Assembly (NCBI GenBank): GCA_937893675.1
Contig: CALBGI010000011.1
Span: 1-64,000 of the forward strand
Source: an uncultured Blautia sp.
GTDB taxonomy: Bacteria; Bacillota; Clostridia; Lachnospirales; Lachnospiraceae
Length of the DNA: 64,000 nucleotides
Direction of reading: 5' to 3'
Position 1 is the stretch's first letter. The number at the start of each line of letters is the position of its first letter. The position numbers were made by a program, and so were the translations under genes. The notes beneath the pieces are model-generated. The model ran no database searches, had not been told where the DNA came from, and worked only from the letters and a program-made list of their open reading frames with translations. Of this stretch, positions 33,029 through 41,152 are shown in pieces.

Positions 33029-33810
33029 CGCTTGTAAAACACGAATTGAGACAGGGAAAAACTGCATTTTTGATATGGACGGCGTCTATTGGATTTCTTG
33101 TTGTAATCTGTGTTTTTTTGTTTCCTGAGATGAAAGGACAGATGGATAGTGTAAACGATATGTTTGCCTCTATGGGTTCTTTTACCAGGGCGTTCGGTAT
33201 GGATCGTTTGAATTTTGGAACACTTACAGGGTTTTATGCAGTTGAGTGCGGTAATATTTTGGGATTGGGCGGTGCATTTTATGCTTCTCTTTGTGCAGCA
33301 GGGGTTCTTAGCAAAGAGGAAAAAGACAAAACTGCGGAATTTTTGCTGATGCATCCGGTCAGCCGCAAAAGGGTTATTTCGGAAAAACTGATTGCCGTGT
33401 TCATTCAGATTACAGCTATGAATATCATGATCTATGTTCTTTCCATTGGCTCTATAGCCGCTGTCGGTGAGACGATTCCCTGGAAAGAAATCAGTTTGAT
33501 TCATTTGGCCTATTATCTTCTGCAGATGGAGCTGGCAGGAATTTGCTTTGGGATTTCTGCATTTCTTCGTAAAGGCAGCGTGGGAGCAGGGCTTGGTATT
33601 GCCGCAATGATGTATTTTCTGAATCTGATTGCAAATATTGCTGACGTTGCTGAGTTTTTGAAGTACATAACACCGTTTGGATATTGTGAGGGTGCCGACA
33701 TCATGTCAAATGGAAGCCTGGACGGAGTGATGGTTTTCGTTGGTACCGTCATAGGAATTGGTGGAATCGCAATTGCTTATTTTTATTATACAAAGAAAGA
33801 TATACATTAA
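33025..33810 (+). CDS. ABC-2 type transporter permease
   Basis: A 261-residue integral membrane protein with six hydrophobic segments (about 13-33, 65-95, 112-135, 150-175, 190-215, 230-255), the topology of ABC-2 permeases. The cytoplasmic loop EKDKTAEFLLMHPVSRK is the typical coupling-helix region of this exporter class. It is translationally coupled to the ATPase by a 4-bp overlap and is followed by a bidirectional terminator. Substrate unknown. Confidence 0.88.
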   Translation: MTLVKHELRQGKTAFLIWTASIGFLVVICVFLFPEMKGQMDSVNDMFASMGSFTRAFGMDRLNFGTLTGFYAVECGNILGLGGAFYASLCAAGVLSKEEKDKTAEFLLMHPVSRKRVISEKLIAVFIQITAMNIMIYVLSIGSIAAVGETIPWKEISLIHLAYYLLQMELAGICFGISAFLRKGSVGAGLGIAAMMYFLNLIANIADVAEFLKYITPFGYCEGADIMSNGSLDGVMVFVGTVIGIGGIAIAYFYYTKKDIH

Positions 33811-33820
33811 AACAAAACGT

Positions 33821-33857
33821 ACAAATGGCGGAAGGGAAAATCCCCTCCGCCATTTGT
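33821..33857. terminator. Bidirectional terminator between ABC permease and pyrI
   Basis: A 12-bp stem (ACAAATGGCGGA / TCCGCCATTTGT) extended by an inner GGG/CCC lies between two converging genes, with T-rich flanks on both strands. Confidence 0.88.
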
Positions 33858-33867
33858 ATTGCACGTT

Positions 33868-34305
33868 TTATTTGTTGCGCTTGCCGCGATATTTCTCTTC
33901 ACAGTATTTGCAGCGGTAAACTTCCTTTTCCTCGTCCGCCAGAACAAACACATGATCCAGACCCTGCTCAATGGAAGTGATGCAGCGGGGATTTTTGCAT
34001 TTGATGACATTCGTGATCTGTTTTGGCAGTCTGAGGATTTTTTTCTCCACGATCTGTTCATCCTTGATGATGTTGACGGTGATGTTGTGATCGATAAAAC
34101 CAAGGATATCCAGCTCCAGATCACCAATGGGACATTCCACCTTGATGATGTCCTTGGTTCCCATTTTGTTGCTGCGGGCATTTTTGATGATGGCAACGGT
34201 GCAGTCCAGCTTGTCCAGCTTTAAGTCATGGTAAATGGTCATAGCCTTGCCGGCTTTGATATGATCCAGTACATACCCTTCCCGAAGTGCTCCTACGTTT
34301 AACAT
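33868..34305 (-). CDS. pyrI: Aspartate carbamoyltransferase regulatory chain
   Basis: A 145-residue allosteric subunit that binds CTP/ATP and controls PyrB in pyrimidine synthesis. The N-terminal ~95 residues form the nucleotide-binding domain (DHIKAGKA, GTKDIIKVE). The C-terminal zinc domain shows CKNPRC and YRCKYCEEKY, the four-Cys site that contacts the catalytic chains. It overlaps pyrB by seven bases, and the two end in a shared terminator. Confidence 0.96.
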   Translation of the reverse strand: MLNVGALREGYVLDHIKAGKAMTIYHDLKLDKLDCTVAIIKNARSNKMGTKDIIKVECPIGDLELDILGFIDHNITVNIIKDEQIVEKKILRLPKQITNVIKCKNPRCITSIEQGLDHVFVLADEEKEVYRCKYCEEKYRGKRNK

Positions 34306-35222
34306 GATACATCCACCTCCAGTAATGTGAGAATCAGAGCCATTCTTACATAGACACCGTACTGTGCCTGTTTGAAGTAAGCGGCACGGGGGTCGTTGTC
34401 CACTTCCACGGCGATCTCATTGACGCGGGGAAGGGGATGAAGAATGTACATGTCGTCTTTTGCAAGCTGCAGCTTTGGCATATCCAGTATGTAGAAATCC
34501 TTCATACGGACGTAATCTTCCTCGTTGAAGAAACGCTCCTTCTGCACGCGGGTCATGTAGAGGATATCAAGCTTTGGAAGCGCATCCTCCAGACGTTCTA
34601 CTTCTTCAAATTCAATATTGTGACGTTTCAGGACATCCTCGCGGATGTAGCTGGGGATCCGAAGCTCTTCCGGAGAAATGAGGACAAATTTCACATTGTT
34701 GTAACGCACCAGCGCTTCAATGAGAGAGTGAACCGTACGTCCGAATTTCAGATCGCCGCACAGGCCAATGGTAAGGTTGTCAAAATGTCCTTTCAGAGAA
34801 CGGATGGTAAGCAGATCCGTGAGAGTCTGTGTCGGGTGCTGGTGGCCACCGTCTCCGGCATTGATAACGGGGATCGTGGAAGCCATGGATGCGACCAGGG
34901 GCGCACCCTCTTTGGGATGGCGCATGGCGCAGATATCTGCGTAGCAGGACGTCACGCGGATCGTATCCGCAACGCTCTCGCCTTTTGCTGCAGAACTGGA
35001 ATCAGCAGTGGAAAATCCGAGAACCTTGCCGCCGAGATTCATCATAGCTGCCTCGAAGCTTAAACGTGTGCGTGTGCTTGGTTCATAGAACAGAGTTGCG
35101 AGTTTCTTATCATCACAGGTGTGTGCATATTTCGCCGGATTCTTCTCAATGTCATTGGCAAGATCAAGAAGCTTGTCAAGCTCTTCCACAGAGAAATCCA
35201 GTGGGCTCATTAAGTGTCTCAT
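34299..35222 (-). CDS. pyrB: Aspartate carbamoyltransferase catalytic chain
   Basis: A 307-residue enzyme joining carbamoyl phosphate and aspartate, the first committed step of pyrimidine synthesis. Visible are the carbamoyl-phosphate site FYEPSTRTRLSFE (about 45-57), SSSAAKGES (the loop from the neighbouring subunit), INAGDGGHQHPTQTL, and the late LHPLPRVNEI. GGAGGAAG precedes the ATG. It is the first gene of a pyrBI pair. I see no PyrR-type attenuator in the short upstream region. Confidence 0.97.
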   Translation of the reverse strand: MRHLMSPLDFSVEELDKLLDLANDIEKNPAKYAHTCDDKKLATLFYEPSTRTRLSFEAAMMNLGGKVLGFSTADSSSAAKGESVADTIRVTSCYADICAMRHPKEGAPLVASMASTIPVINAGDGGHQHPTQTLTDLLTIRSLKGHFDNLTIGLCGDLKFGRTVHSLIEALVRYNNVKFVLISPEELRIPSYIREDVLKRHNIEFEEVERLEDALPKLDILYMTRVQKERFFNEEDYVRMKDFYILDMPKLQLAKDDMYILHPLPRVNEIAVEVDNDPRAAYFKQAQYGVYVRMALILTLLEVDVSC

Positions 35223-35311
35223 ATGCTTCCTCCATTATTTGAATATTGGAATTTTGGACAGTTTTTTACAAAATTCCTCAGCTATCATCATATAACATGC
35301 AGGGTATTTTT

Positions 35312-35698
35312 TCAAGAAGATTTCGTAAGTATTTTCTCGAAAAGAAGGCCTGTCACAAACCATACAGGGAGATAGTCCAGACGGATGATCCCTTTGTAAT
35401 GAAAGGGTGTGTGGCTGTAATCCCAGGGACACATATGGAAATATTTGAGAATGCTTCCGCTGGTAAATTCCGCAAAATAAATGCCGGCAGTATAGAAAAG
35501 ACCCCGGACAGCAATGGGAAAAGCAGCGATTTTTTGGTAAACCGGCGCAATGAGGGCGGCGCAGCCATAAATCGGAAACATGAGGAGGGAGCTTTTGCCC
35601 ATCATGGTGGGTTCTCCGGAAAGAAAGGCATGGCATCCGGTCCAGAAAATTTCCAGGCACCAGCCCACGGAACCGCACAGGAAAAAATTATGTTTCAT
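35312..35698 (-). CDS. Putative membrane protein of the CmpB/ABC-transporter-permease-like family
   Basis: A 128-residue integral membrane protein with three to four hydrophobic segments (about 3-17, 36-58, 62-84, 106-122). The motifs GWCLEIFWTG, SLLMFPIYG, and CPWDYS...IRLDYLPVWFVTGLLFE match a family named putative ABC transporter permease (CmpB-like), although no ATPase partner is adjacent and the transport role is doubtful. AAAGGAG lies nine bases before the ATG. It lies between pyrB and folC, on the same strand as pyrB. Confidence 0.72.
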   Translation of the reverse strand: MKHNFFLCGSVGWCLEIFWTGCHAFLSGEPTMMGKSSLLMFPIYGCAALIAPVYQKIAAFPIAVRGLFYTAGIYFAEFTSGSILKYFHMCPWDYSHTPFHYKGIIRLDYLPVWFVTGLLFEKILTKSS

Positions 35699-35754
35699 AG
35701 TGAAAACTCCTTTGGATTTTACTGAAATTTAACCTGGGAATAGTATTGCCTGCC

Positions 35755-35783
35755 TTGAAAAAAATATGTGATTCGTGTAAAAT
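35755..35783 (+). promoter_or_regulatory. Promoter of folC
   Basis: TTGAAA and TAAAAT are spaced by 17 bases, 41 bases upstream of the folC start. Confidence 0.7.
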
Positions 35784-35824
35784 GACGCTAAGGAAAATGA
35801 AGGGTACAAAGGAGCAAAAACGCT

Positions 35825-37111
35825 ATGGACTACCAGGAAAGTCGAAGCTACATAAAAAAAGCAGAAAAATACGGAAGCGTGCTGGGGCTTGACAATATGC
35901 GTCAGCTGATGCGGCGTCTCGGAAATCCCCAGGACGGGCTGAAATACATCCATGTGGCAGGAACCAACGGAAAAGGTTCCGTTATCGCCTACATGTATAC
36001 GGTTTTGCAGGAGGCCGGATACCGTGTGGGACGCTATATTTCTCCCACCATATATTCCTACCGGGAGCGGATCGAATGCGGCGGGCAGGTGATTTCCAGG
36101 GAGGATTTTGCGGCCTGTGTGACGAAGATCGCCAGCGTGATTGCGGAAATGAGGGCGGAGGGGCTTTTGCATCCCACGCCTTTTGAGATTGAGACAGCTG
36201 CGGCCTTTTTATATTTTGCGCAGGAAAACTGTGATCTGGTACTTTTGGAAGTAGGGCTTGGCGGTGACATGGATGCCACAAATATCATCGGCGCTCCGGT
36301 GGTTTCCGTGATCACGCCCATCAGCATGGATCATATGGCATTTTTGGGAAATACGCTGGGAGAAATCGCAGAGAAAAAGGCGGGAATCATAAAATCCGGA
36401 GGAATTACGGTTTCGGCGGAGCAGGAGCCGGAAGTGGAGGCAGTGCTTCGCCGTGTGTCTGCAGAGCAGCGCACCCCGTTTATTCTCTCTGAGGCTTCAG
36501 ACGCAGAGCTTCTTTCGGAAAGCCTTGAAGGGCAGAGCTTCTGCTTTGCGGGGGAAGAATATCAGCTTTCTCTTCTTGGAAGGTGCCAGAAAGAAAACGC
36601 GGTGCTGGCGCTCACAGTGCTTGCGGCGCTGGAGCAAAAGGGCTTCCATACAACCCTCACCCAGCGAAAAGCGGGGCTCCTGAAAGCAAAGTGGAACGGA
36701 CGTTTTACCGTGATCCACAGGAAACCGCTGTTTCTGGTGGATGGGGCGCACAATCCCGGCGCAGCCGAAAAGCTTGTGGATTCCATAAGATTTTATCTGA
36801 AGGGCAGAGATATCTATTATATTATGGGCATGTTTAAGGATAAGGATTACAACCGTGTCATCCAGATGACAGCTCCCTATGCCAAAAAGATCCTGACGAT
36901 CGCGGCGCCCGGGAATGACCGGGCTCTTTCTCCGCAGGAACTTGCGTCTGCGGCATCTCTTTACCACAGTGATGTACAGCCGATGGAGAGCCCCGAGGCC
37001 GCGGTAGAGGAAGCGTTTTCTCTGGCAAAAGAAAGGGATGTGATTCTTGCCTTTGGCTCCCTGGCTTTCATCGGTGTGCTCAGCGACGCGGTAAAAAACA
37101 GGAAGGAATAA
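35825..37111 (+). CDS. folC: Folylpolyglutamate synthase / dihydrofolate synthase
   Basis: A 428-residue Mur-ligase-family enzyme that adds glutamate to folates. The ATP site is HVAGTNGKGSV at about 43-53; the omega-loop region SPTIYSYRERI, the LEVGLGGDMDATN motif and the C-terminal DGAHNPGAAE confirm FolC. The CAAAGGAGC site and the promoter at 35755-35783 support the start. It is followed eight bases later by pheA, so folC and pheA are likely co-transcribed. Confidence 0.94.
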   Translation: MDYQESRSYIKKAEKYGSVLGLDNMRQLMRRLGNPQDGLKYIHVAGTNGKGSVIAYMYTVLQEAGYRVGRYISPTIYSYRERIECGGQVISREDFAACVTKIASVIAEMRAEGLLHPTPFEIETAAAFLYFAQENCDLVLLEVGLGGDMDATNIIGAPVVSVITPISMDHMAFLGNTLGEIAEKKAGIIKSGGITVSAEQEPEVEAVLRRVSAEQRTPFILSEASDAELLSESLEGQSFCFAGEEYQLSLLGRCQKENAVLALTVLAALEQKGFHTTLTQRKAGLLKAKWNGRFTVIHRKPLFLVDGAHNPGAAEKLVDSIRFYLKGRDIYYIMGMFKDKDYNRVIQMTAPYAKKILTIAAPGNDRALSPQELASAASLYHSDVQPMESPEAAVEEAFSLAKERDVILAFGSLAFIGVLSDAVKNRKE

Positions 37112-37118
37112 AGAAACA

Positions 37119-38246
37119 ATGGATTTATTGGAATGCAGAAACGAGATTGACAGAATAGACAGAGAAATTCTCCGCCTGTTTGAGGAACGAATGGAAGTCG
37201 CGGAGTCGGTGGCTGCCTACAAGATCAGAACCGGAAAGCAGGTACTGGATCCTGAGCGGGAAAAAGAAAAGATCAGGACGCTGAAAGCCCTGGCGCACGG
37301 AGAGTTTAACGCACTGGGAGCGCAGGAACTGTTTCAGCAGATCATGGCGATCAGCCGGAAGCGTCAGTACCAGCTTCTCACAGAAAACAAGGCGGAGGAG
37401 ACGTCGGAATTTCAGGAGGTAAGTGAGATTCCCTTAAAGGATGTGCGGGTTGTGTTTCAGGGGGTGGAAGGCGCCTACAGCTATGCAGCCATGCGAGCGT
37501 ATTTTGACAGTGAGATTGAAAGCTGCCATGTAAGAACCTGGCGGGACGCCATGGAAATGGTATCTGAGGGGCAGGCAGATTATGCAGTGCTTCCCATAGA
37601 GAATTCCACTGCCGGGATCGTGGCTGACATTTATGATCTGCTTACGGAGTACCGTCTTTACATTGTGGGAGAGCAGATCATTCCGGTGGAGCATGTCCTG
37701 CTGGGGCTTCCGGGGACAGCGCTGTCAGAGATCAAAACGGTCTTTTCTCATCCGCAGGGGCTGGCGCAGTGCAAGCCTTTTCTGGAAGAGCATCCGGGCT
37801 GGAAGGGTGTGGAGGCAGCCAATACGGCCATGGCGGCCCGCAAGGTGGCTGAGGAAAAAGACAGATCGCAGGCAGCTATTGCAAGCCGGGAGGCGGGAGA
37901 GGTCTACGGCCTTTCTGTTCTTATGGAGCATATATGCCGCAATGAAGCCAACGTCACACGCTTTATCGTTGTGGGAAAGGATGCTGTCTACATGAGAAAT
38001 GCACAAAAAATCAGCGTCTGTTTTGAGCTTCCCCATGCCAGCGGAAGTCTTTATCACATGCTTTCCCACATTATTTACAACGGACTGAATATGACGAAGA
38101 TCGAATCCCGTCCCATTGCGGGCAAAACATGGGAATACCGGTTTTTTGTGGACTTTGACGGGAATCTTAAGGACAGCGCAGTGGAGAATGCCCTGCGGGG
38201 ACTTTGCGCGGAGGCAAACCGCATGCGTGTGCTGGGAAATTACTGA
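37119..38246 (+). CDS. pheA: Bifunctional chorismate mutase / prephenate dehydratase
   Basis: A 375-residue fused enzyme of phenylalanine synthesis. Residues 1-88 are an AroQ-type chorismate mutase (RNEIDRIDREILRLFEERM). About 108-285 are prephenate dehydratase, with VFQGVEGAYSYAA, LPIENSTAGIV and the catalytic TRF-like NVTRFIVVG. About 300-372 are the regulatory ACT domain (ESRPIAGKTWEYRFFVDFDG) that binds phenylalanine. This order is the standard P-protein. It follows folC closely and precedes the DUF815 gene by 21 bases. Confidence 0.96.
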   Translation: MDLLECRNEIDRIDREILRLFEERMEVAESVAAYKIRTGKQVLDPEREKEKIRTLKALAHGEFNALGAQELFQQIMAISRKRQYQLLTENKAEETSEFQEVSEIPLKDVRVVFQGVEGAYSYAAMRAYFDSEIESCHVRTWRDAMEMVSEGQADYAVLPIENSTAGIVADIYDLLTEYRLYIVGEQIIPVEHVLLGLPGTALSEIKTVFSHPQGLAQCKPFLEEHPGWKGVEAANTAMAARKVAEEKDRSQAAIASREAGEVYGLSVLMEHICRNEANVTRFIVVGKDAVYMRNAQKISVCFELPHASGSLYHMLSHIIYNGLNMTKIESRPIAGKTWEYRFFVDFDGNLKDSAVENALRGLCAEANRMRVLGNY

Positions 38247-38267
38247 AAAGAAAGAAGAATAAAACAT

Positions 38268-39590
38268 ATGATTAAGGCACGAATCGACGAATGTATTCTG
38301 TACCGGGATTTCCAGCAGGGGGAAATCCTGGAGGAAATGGCAGATCTGATCAATACCTGCGCACAGAGCCAGGAGGAGCTGTTTTCCAAAAAAACGGTTT
38401 TTTTCAAGTGCGTCAACGCGTTGGCGGAAATGGCGGGACTGTATGGATTTTCCGGAAATCTCTGGCATAACTATCTGACTTTTTTGCTGGTGAACCACGA
38501 AAATGCGTTCAGTACAGCCTGTGAGATCAAAGGAACGGTAAAAGGAAGCATCAACGCCCTTGCACTGTCTGATTTTTCTGTTTTCAAGGAGCTCTATGCC
38601 TTTGACTGGCTTATTTTGGATGAATGCTATCACACCGACTGCTGCCGGATTCTTACGAACTACGAAAATGTAGATGACAGCAGCAAGATGTTCAACAGCC
38701 GTATTTGCGAGCGTATCTGCAGTATGAGCAAAACACTTGCCGCTGCTGCGACAGCAGAAGAATTTATGGAGGATATGGTCCGGTTCTACAAAGATTTCGG
38801 CGTAGGCAAGCTGGGGCTCCACAAGGCGTTCCGGGTGGAAACGGATGCAGACGGAAGAGCTGTGATCGCGCCCATTACAAAAATTGCACATGTGAAGCTT
38901 GAGGATCTGGTGGGCTATGAGCTTGCCAAGGAAAAGCTGATCGCGAACACAGAAGCCTTTGTTCAGGGGCGAAAGGCCAATAACTGTCTGCTTTTCGGAG
39001 ATGCAGGCACGGGCAAATCCTCCAGTATCAAAGGCATCCTCAATCGCTATTACGAGGACGGTCTCCGGATCATAGAAGTTTACAAGCACCAGTTCCAATA
39101 TCTGAACGATGTGATCGCGCAGATTAAAAACCGCAATTATAAATTTATCATCTATATGGATGATCTGTCCTTTGAGGAATTTGAGATAGAATACAAATAT
39201 CTCAAGGCAGTCATTGAGGGCGGTCTTGAGAAAAAACCGGACAATATTTTGATCTATGCCACCAGCAACCGGCGCCATCTGGTGCGGGAACGCGCAGGCG
39301 ACAAGCTGGAGATCATGGACGAGGACGATCTGCATTCTTCCGATACCGTGCAGGAGAAGCTTTCCCTGGTATATCGTTTTGGCGTCCGGATTTATTTCGG
39401 TGCGCCTAACAAAAAGGAATTTCAGAATATCGTTTCTGTTTTGGCAAAGCGTTACGGGGTCAATCTGCCGGAAGAAAAGCTGCAGCTGGAGGCAAACCGC
39501 TGGGAGCTTTCCCACGGCGGCATGACCGGACGGACGGCGCAGCAGTTTATTGATTATCTTCTGGGAACAGAAGAGGAACAGATGAATTAG
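38268..39590 (+). CDS. AAA-type ATPase, DUF815 family
   Basis: A 440-residue cytoplasmic protein. The N-terminal ~200 residues are helical and unlike anything I can name. The C-terminal AAA domain (about 215-430) has Walker A GDAGTGKSSSIKG (about 244-256) and Walker B FIIYMDDLSFEEFE. The segment IYATSNRRHLVRE and later GMTGRTAQQF match DUF815 proteins, widespread but uncharacterised. It is preceded by pheA and followed nine to eighteen bases later by a Ppx/GppA homologue and then ppk1, a neighbourhood that suggests a link with polyphosphate metabolism. Confidence 0.85.
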   Translation: MIKARIDECILYRDFQQGEILEEMADLINTCAQSQEELFSKKTVFFKCVNALAEMAGLYGFSGNLWHNYLTFLLVNHENAFSTACEIKGTVKGSINALALSDFSVFKELYAFDWLILDECYHTDCCRILTNYENVDDSSKMFNSRICERICSMSKTLAAAATAEEFMEDMVRFYKDFGVGKLGLHKAFRVETDADGRAVIAPITKIAHVKLEDLVGYELAKEKLIANTEAFVQGRKANNCLLFGDAGTGKSSSIKGILNRYYEDGLRIIEVYKHQFQYLNDVIAQIKNRNYKFIIYMDDLSFEEFEIEYKYLKAVIEGGLEKKPDNILIYATSNRRHLVRERAGDKLEIMDEDDLHSSDTVQEKLSLVYRFGVRIYFGAPNKKEFQNIVSVLAKRYGVNLPEEKLQLEANRWELSHGGMTGRTAQQFIDYLLGTEEEQMN

Positions 39591-39607
39591 AAAGAGGGGT
39601 GGATACT

Positions 39608-41143
39608 ATGGCAATGACAACCTTTGCCGCCATTGACCTGGGCTCTTATGAAGTCAGCATGAAAATTTTTGAGCTGTCCAGAAAAACGGGATTTCACGAG
39701 CTTAACGATATCCGGTACCGCATAGAAATAGGCAAGGATGCCTATTCCGTTGGGCGCATCCCTATGGAAACCGTGGATGTGCTCTGCGAAGTGCTCATGG
39801 ATTTTAAAAGGATCATGAAAGAGTATGGAGCAGAGGAATACCGGGCCTGTGCCACCAGCGCCTTCCGCTCGCTGGAAAATCCGATCATTGTGTTGGAACA
39901 GATTTATCAGAGAACCGGCATCCGCGTGGAGATATTGAGTAATGCGGAGCAGCATTTTCTGGGCTACAAATCCATTGCCGCCATTGAGAGCGGCTTCAAA
40001 AAAATGATCCAGAAAGGCACCGCGATCCTGGACGTGGGCGGGGGAAGCCTGCAGGTTTCCCTTTTCGACAAGGACACCCTGGTAACCACCCAGAGTCTTA
40101 AGATCGGAAGCCTACGTATTCGGGAACGGCTGAAAAGCCTGGAAAAAACCAGCAACCATTATGAGCAGCTGGTGGAGGAATTTATCCGCAATGACCTTAT
40201 GGCCTTTCAGCGTCTCTATCTGAAAGAACGGGATATCAAGAATGTGATCCTCATGGGAGATTTTCTGACGGATACTATTTTCCGGGAGGAGCGTCAGGAT
40301 AACATTATCACAAAAGAAGAATTTATGAACCGTTACGAGAATACGGTTTCCAAACCGGACTATGTGCTTGCGCAGGAAATGGAGATCGATCCGGAATATG
40401 CGAGCCTCATTATTCCCACCATGGTCATTTGCAAAAACTTTATCGATATATTTAACGCGGAATCTCTGTGGGTGCCGGGCGTGTCTCTTATGGACGGAAT
40501 CTGCTATGATTTTGGAGAAAAAAAGAAATTCATCAAGAGCGTCCACAATTTTGAAAATGATATTCTGGTAGCTTCCCGAAATATTGCAAAACGCTATTCC
40601 AGCGGAAAAAATCATATTCAGGGAACCACAAATCTGGCCCTCGCCATTTTTGACAGCATGAAAAAAATTCACGGTATGGGAGCAAGAGAGCGTCTTCTTC
40701 TGCAGATTGCGGTACAGCTTCATGACTGTGGAAAATACATCAGCATGGGCGATGTGGCGGAATGTTCCTACCGCATTATCATGGCGACGGAAATCATCGG
40801 CCTTTCCACAGAAGAGCGGCAGATCATCGCCAGCGCTGTGCGCTATAACACCACAGAGTTTGTCTACTATGATAAGATTGAGGTGGAAAGCGGTGTGGAC
40901 CGGAGGCGTTATCTTCTGATCGCCAAGCTTGCGGCGATCCTGCGTCTGGCAAATGCCATGGACCGGAGCCACTATCAGAAGGTGCAGGGCCTTCGCGCGG
41001 TGCTGAAGGACCGGGAACTGCAGCTTATCATAGATTCTGACCGGGATTTCTCATTGGAGCTTGGACTTCTGAAAGACAAAGCAGCTTTTTTTGAGGAAGT
41101 GTTTGGAATTCATCTTGTGCTGAGACGCAAGAGAAAGATATAG
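39608..41143 (+). CDS. Ppx/GppA-family exopolyphosphatase with HD domain
   Basis: A 511-residue protein of the ASKHA-fold Ppx/GppA family (about 1-300), which hydrolyses polyphosphate or pppGpp. AAIDLGSYEVSMKIFE, TSAFRSLENP and the phosphate loop ILDVGGGSLQVSLF are clear. The C-terminal HD-like domain (about 310-490) contains VQLHDCGKYISMG and SAVRYN. The start at 39608 follows AGAGGGG; the GTG at 39599 would add three residues. It lies between the DUF815 ATPase and ppk1, so it may remove what PPK1 makes. Confidence 0.87.
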   Translation: MAMTTFAAIDLGSYEVSMKIFELSRKTGFHELNDIRYRIEIGKDAYSVGRIPMETVDVLCEVLMDFKRIMKEYGAEEYRACATSAFRSLENPIIVLEQIYQRTGIRVEILSNAEQHFLGYKSIAAIESGFKKMIQKGTAILDVGGGSLQVSLFDKDTLVTTQSLKIGSLRIRERLKSLEKTSNHYEQLVEEFIRNDLMAFQRLYLKERDIKNVILMGDFLTDTIFREERQDNIITKEEFMNRYENTVSKPDYVLAQEMEIDPEYASLIIPTMVICKNFIDIFNAESLWVPGVSLMDGICYDFGEKKKFIKSVHNFENDILVASRNIAKRYSSGKNHIQGTTNLALAIFDSMKKIHGMGARERLLLQIAVQLHDCGKYISMGDVAECSYRIIMATEIIGLSTEERQIIASAVRYNTTEFVYYDKIEVESGVDRRRYLLIAKLAAILRLANAMDRSHYQKVQGLRAVLKDRELQLIIDSDRDFSLELGLLKDKAAFFEEVFGIHLVLRRKRKI

Positions 41144-41152
41144 AGGTGGCAT

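Noticed and set aside
33491..33752. Short antisense frames in the ABC permease
   Set aside because: No ribosome sites and fully inside a supported gene.
35223..35311. PyrR attenuator before pyrB
   Set aside because: No terminator-antiterminator pair or PyrR binding loop could be made out in the short AT-rich leader.
37725..39515. A 596-codon antisense frame over pheA and the DUF815 gene
   Set aside because: Opposite two well-supported genes; no ribosome site or domain.
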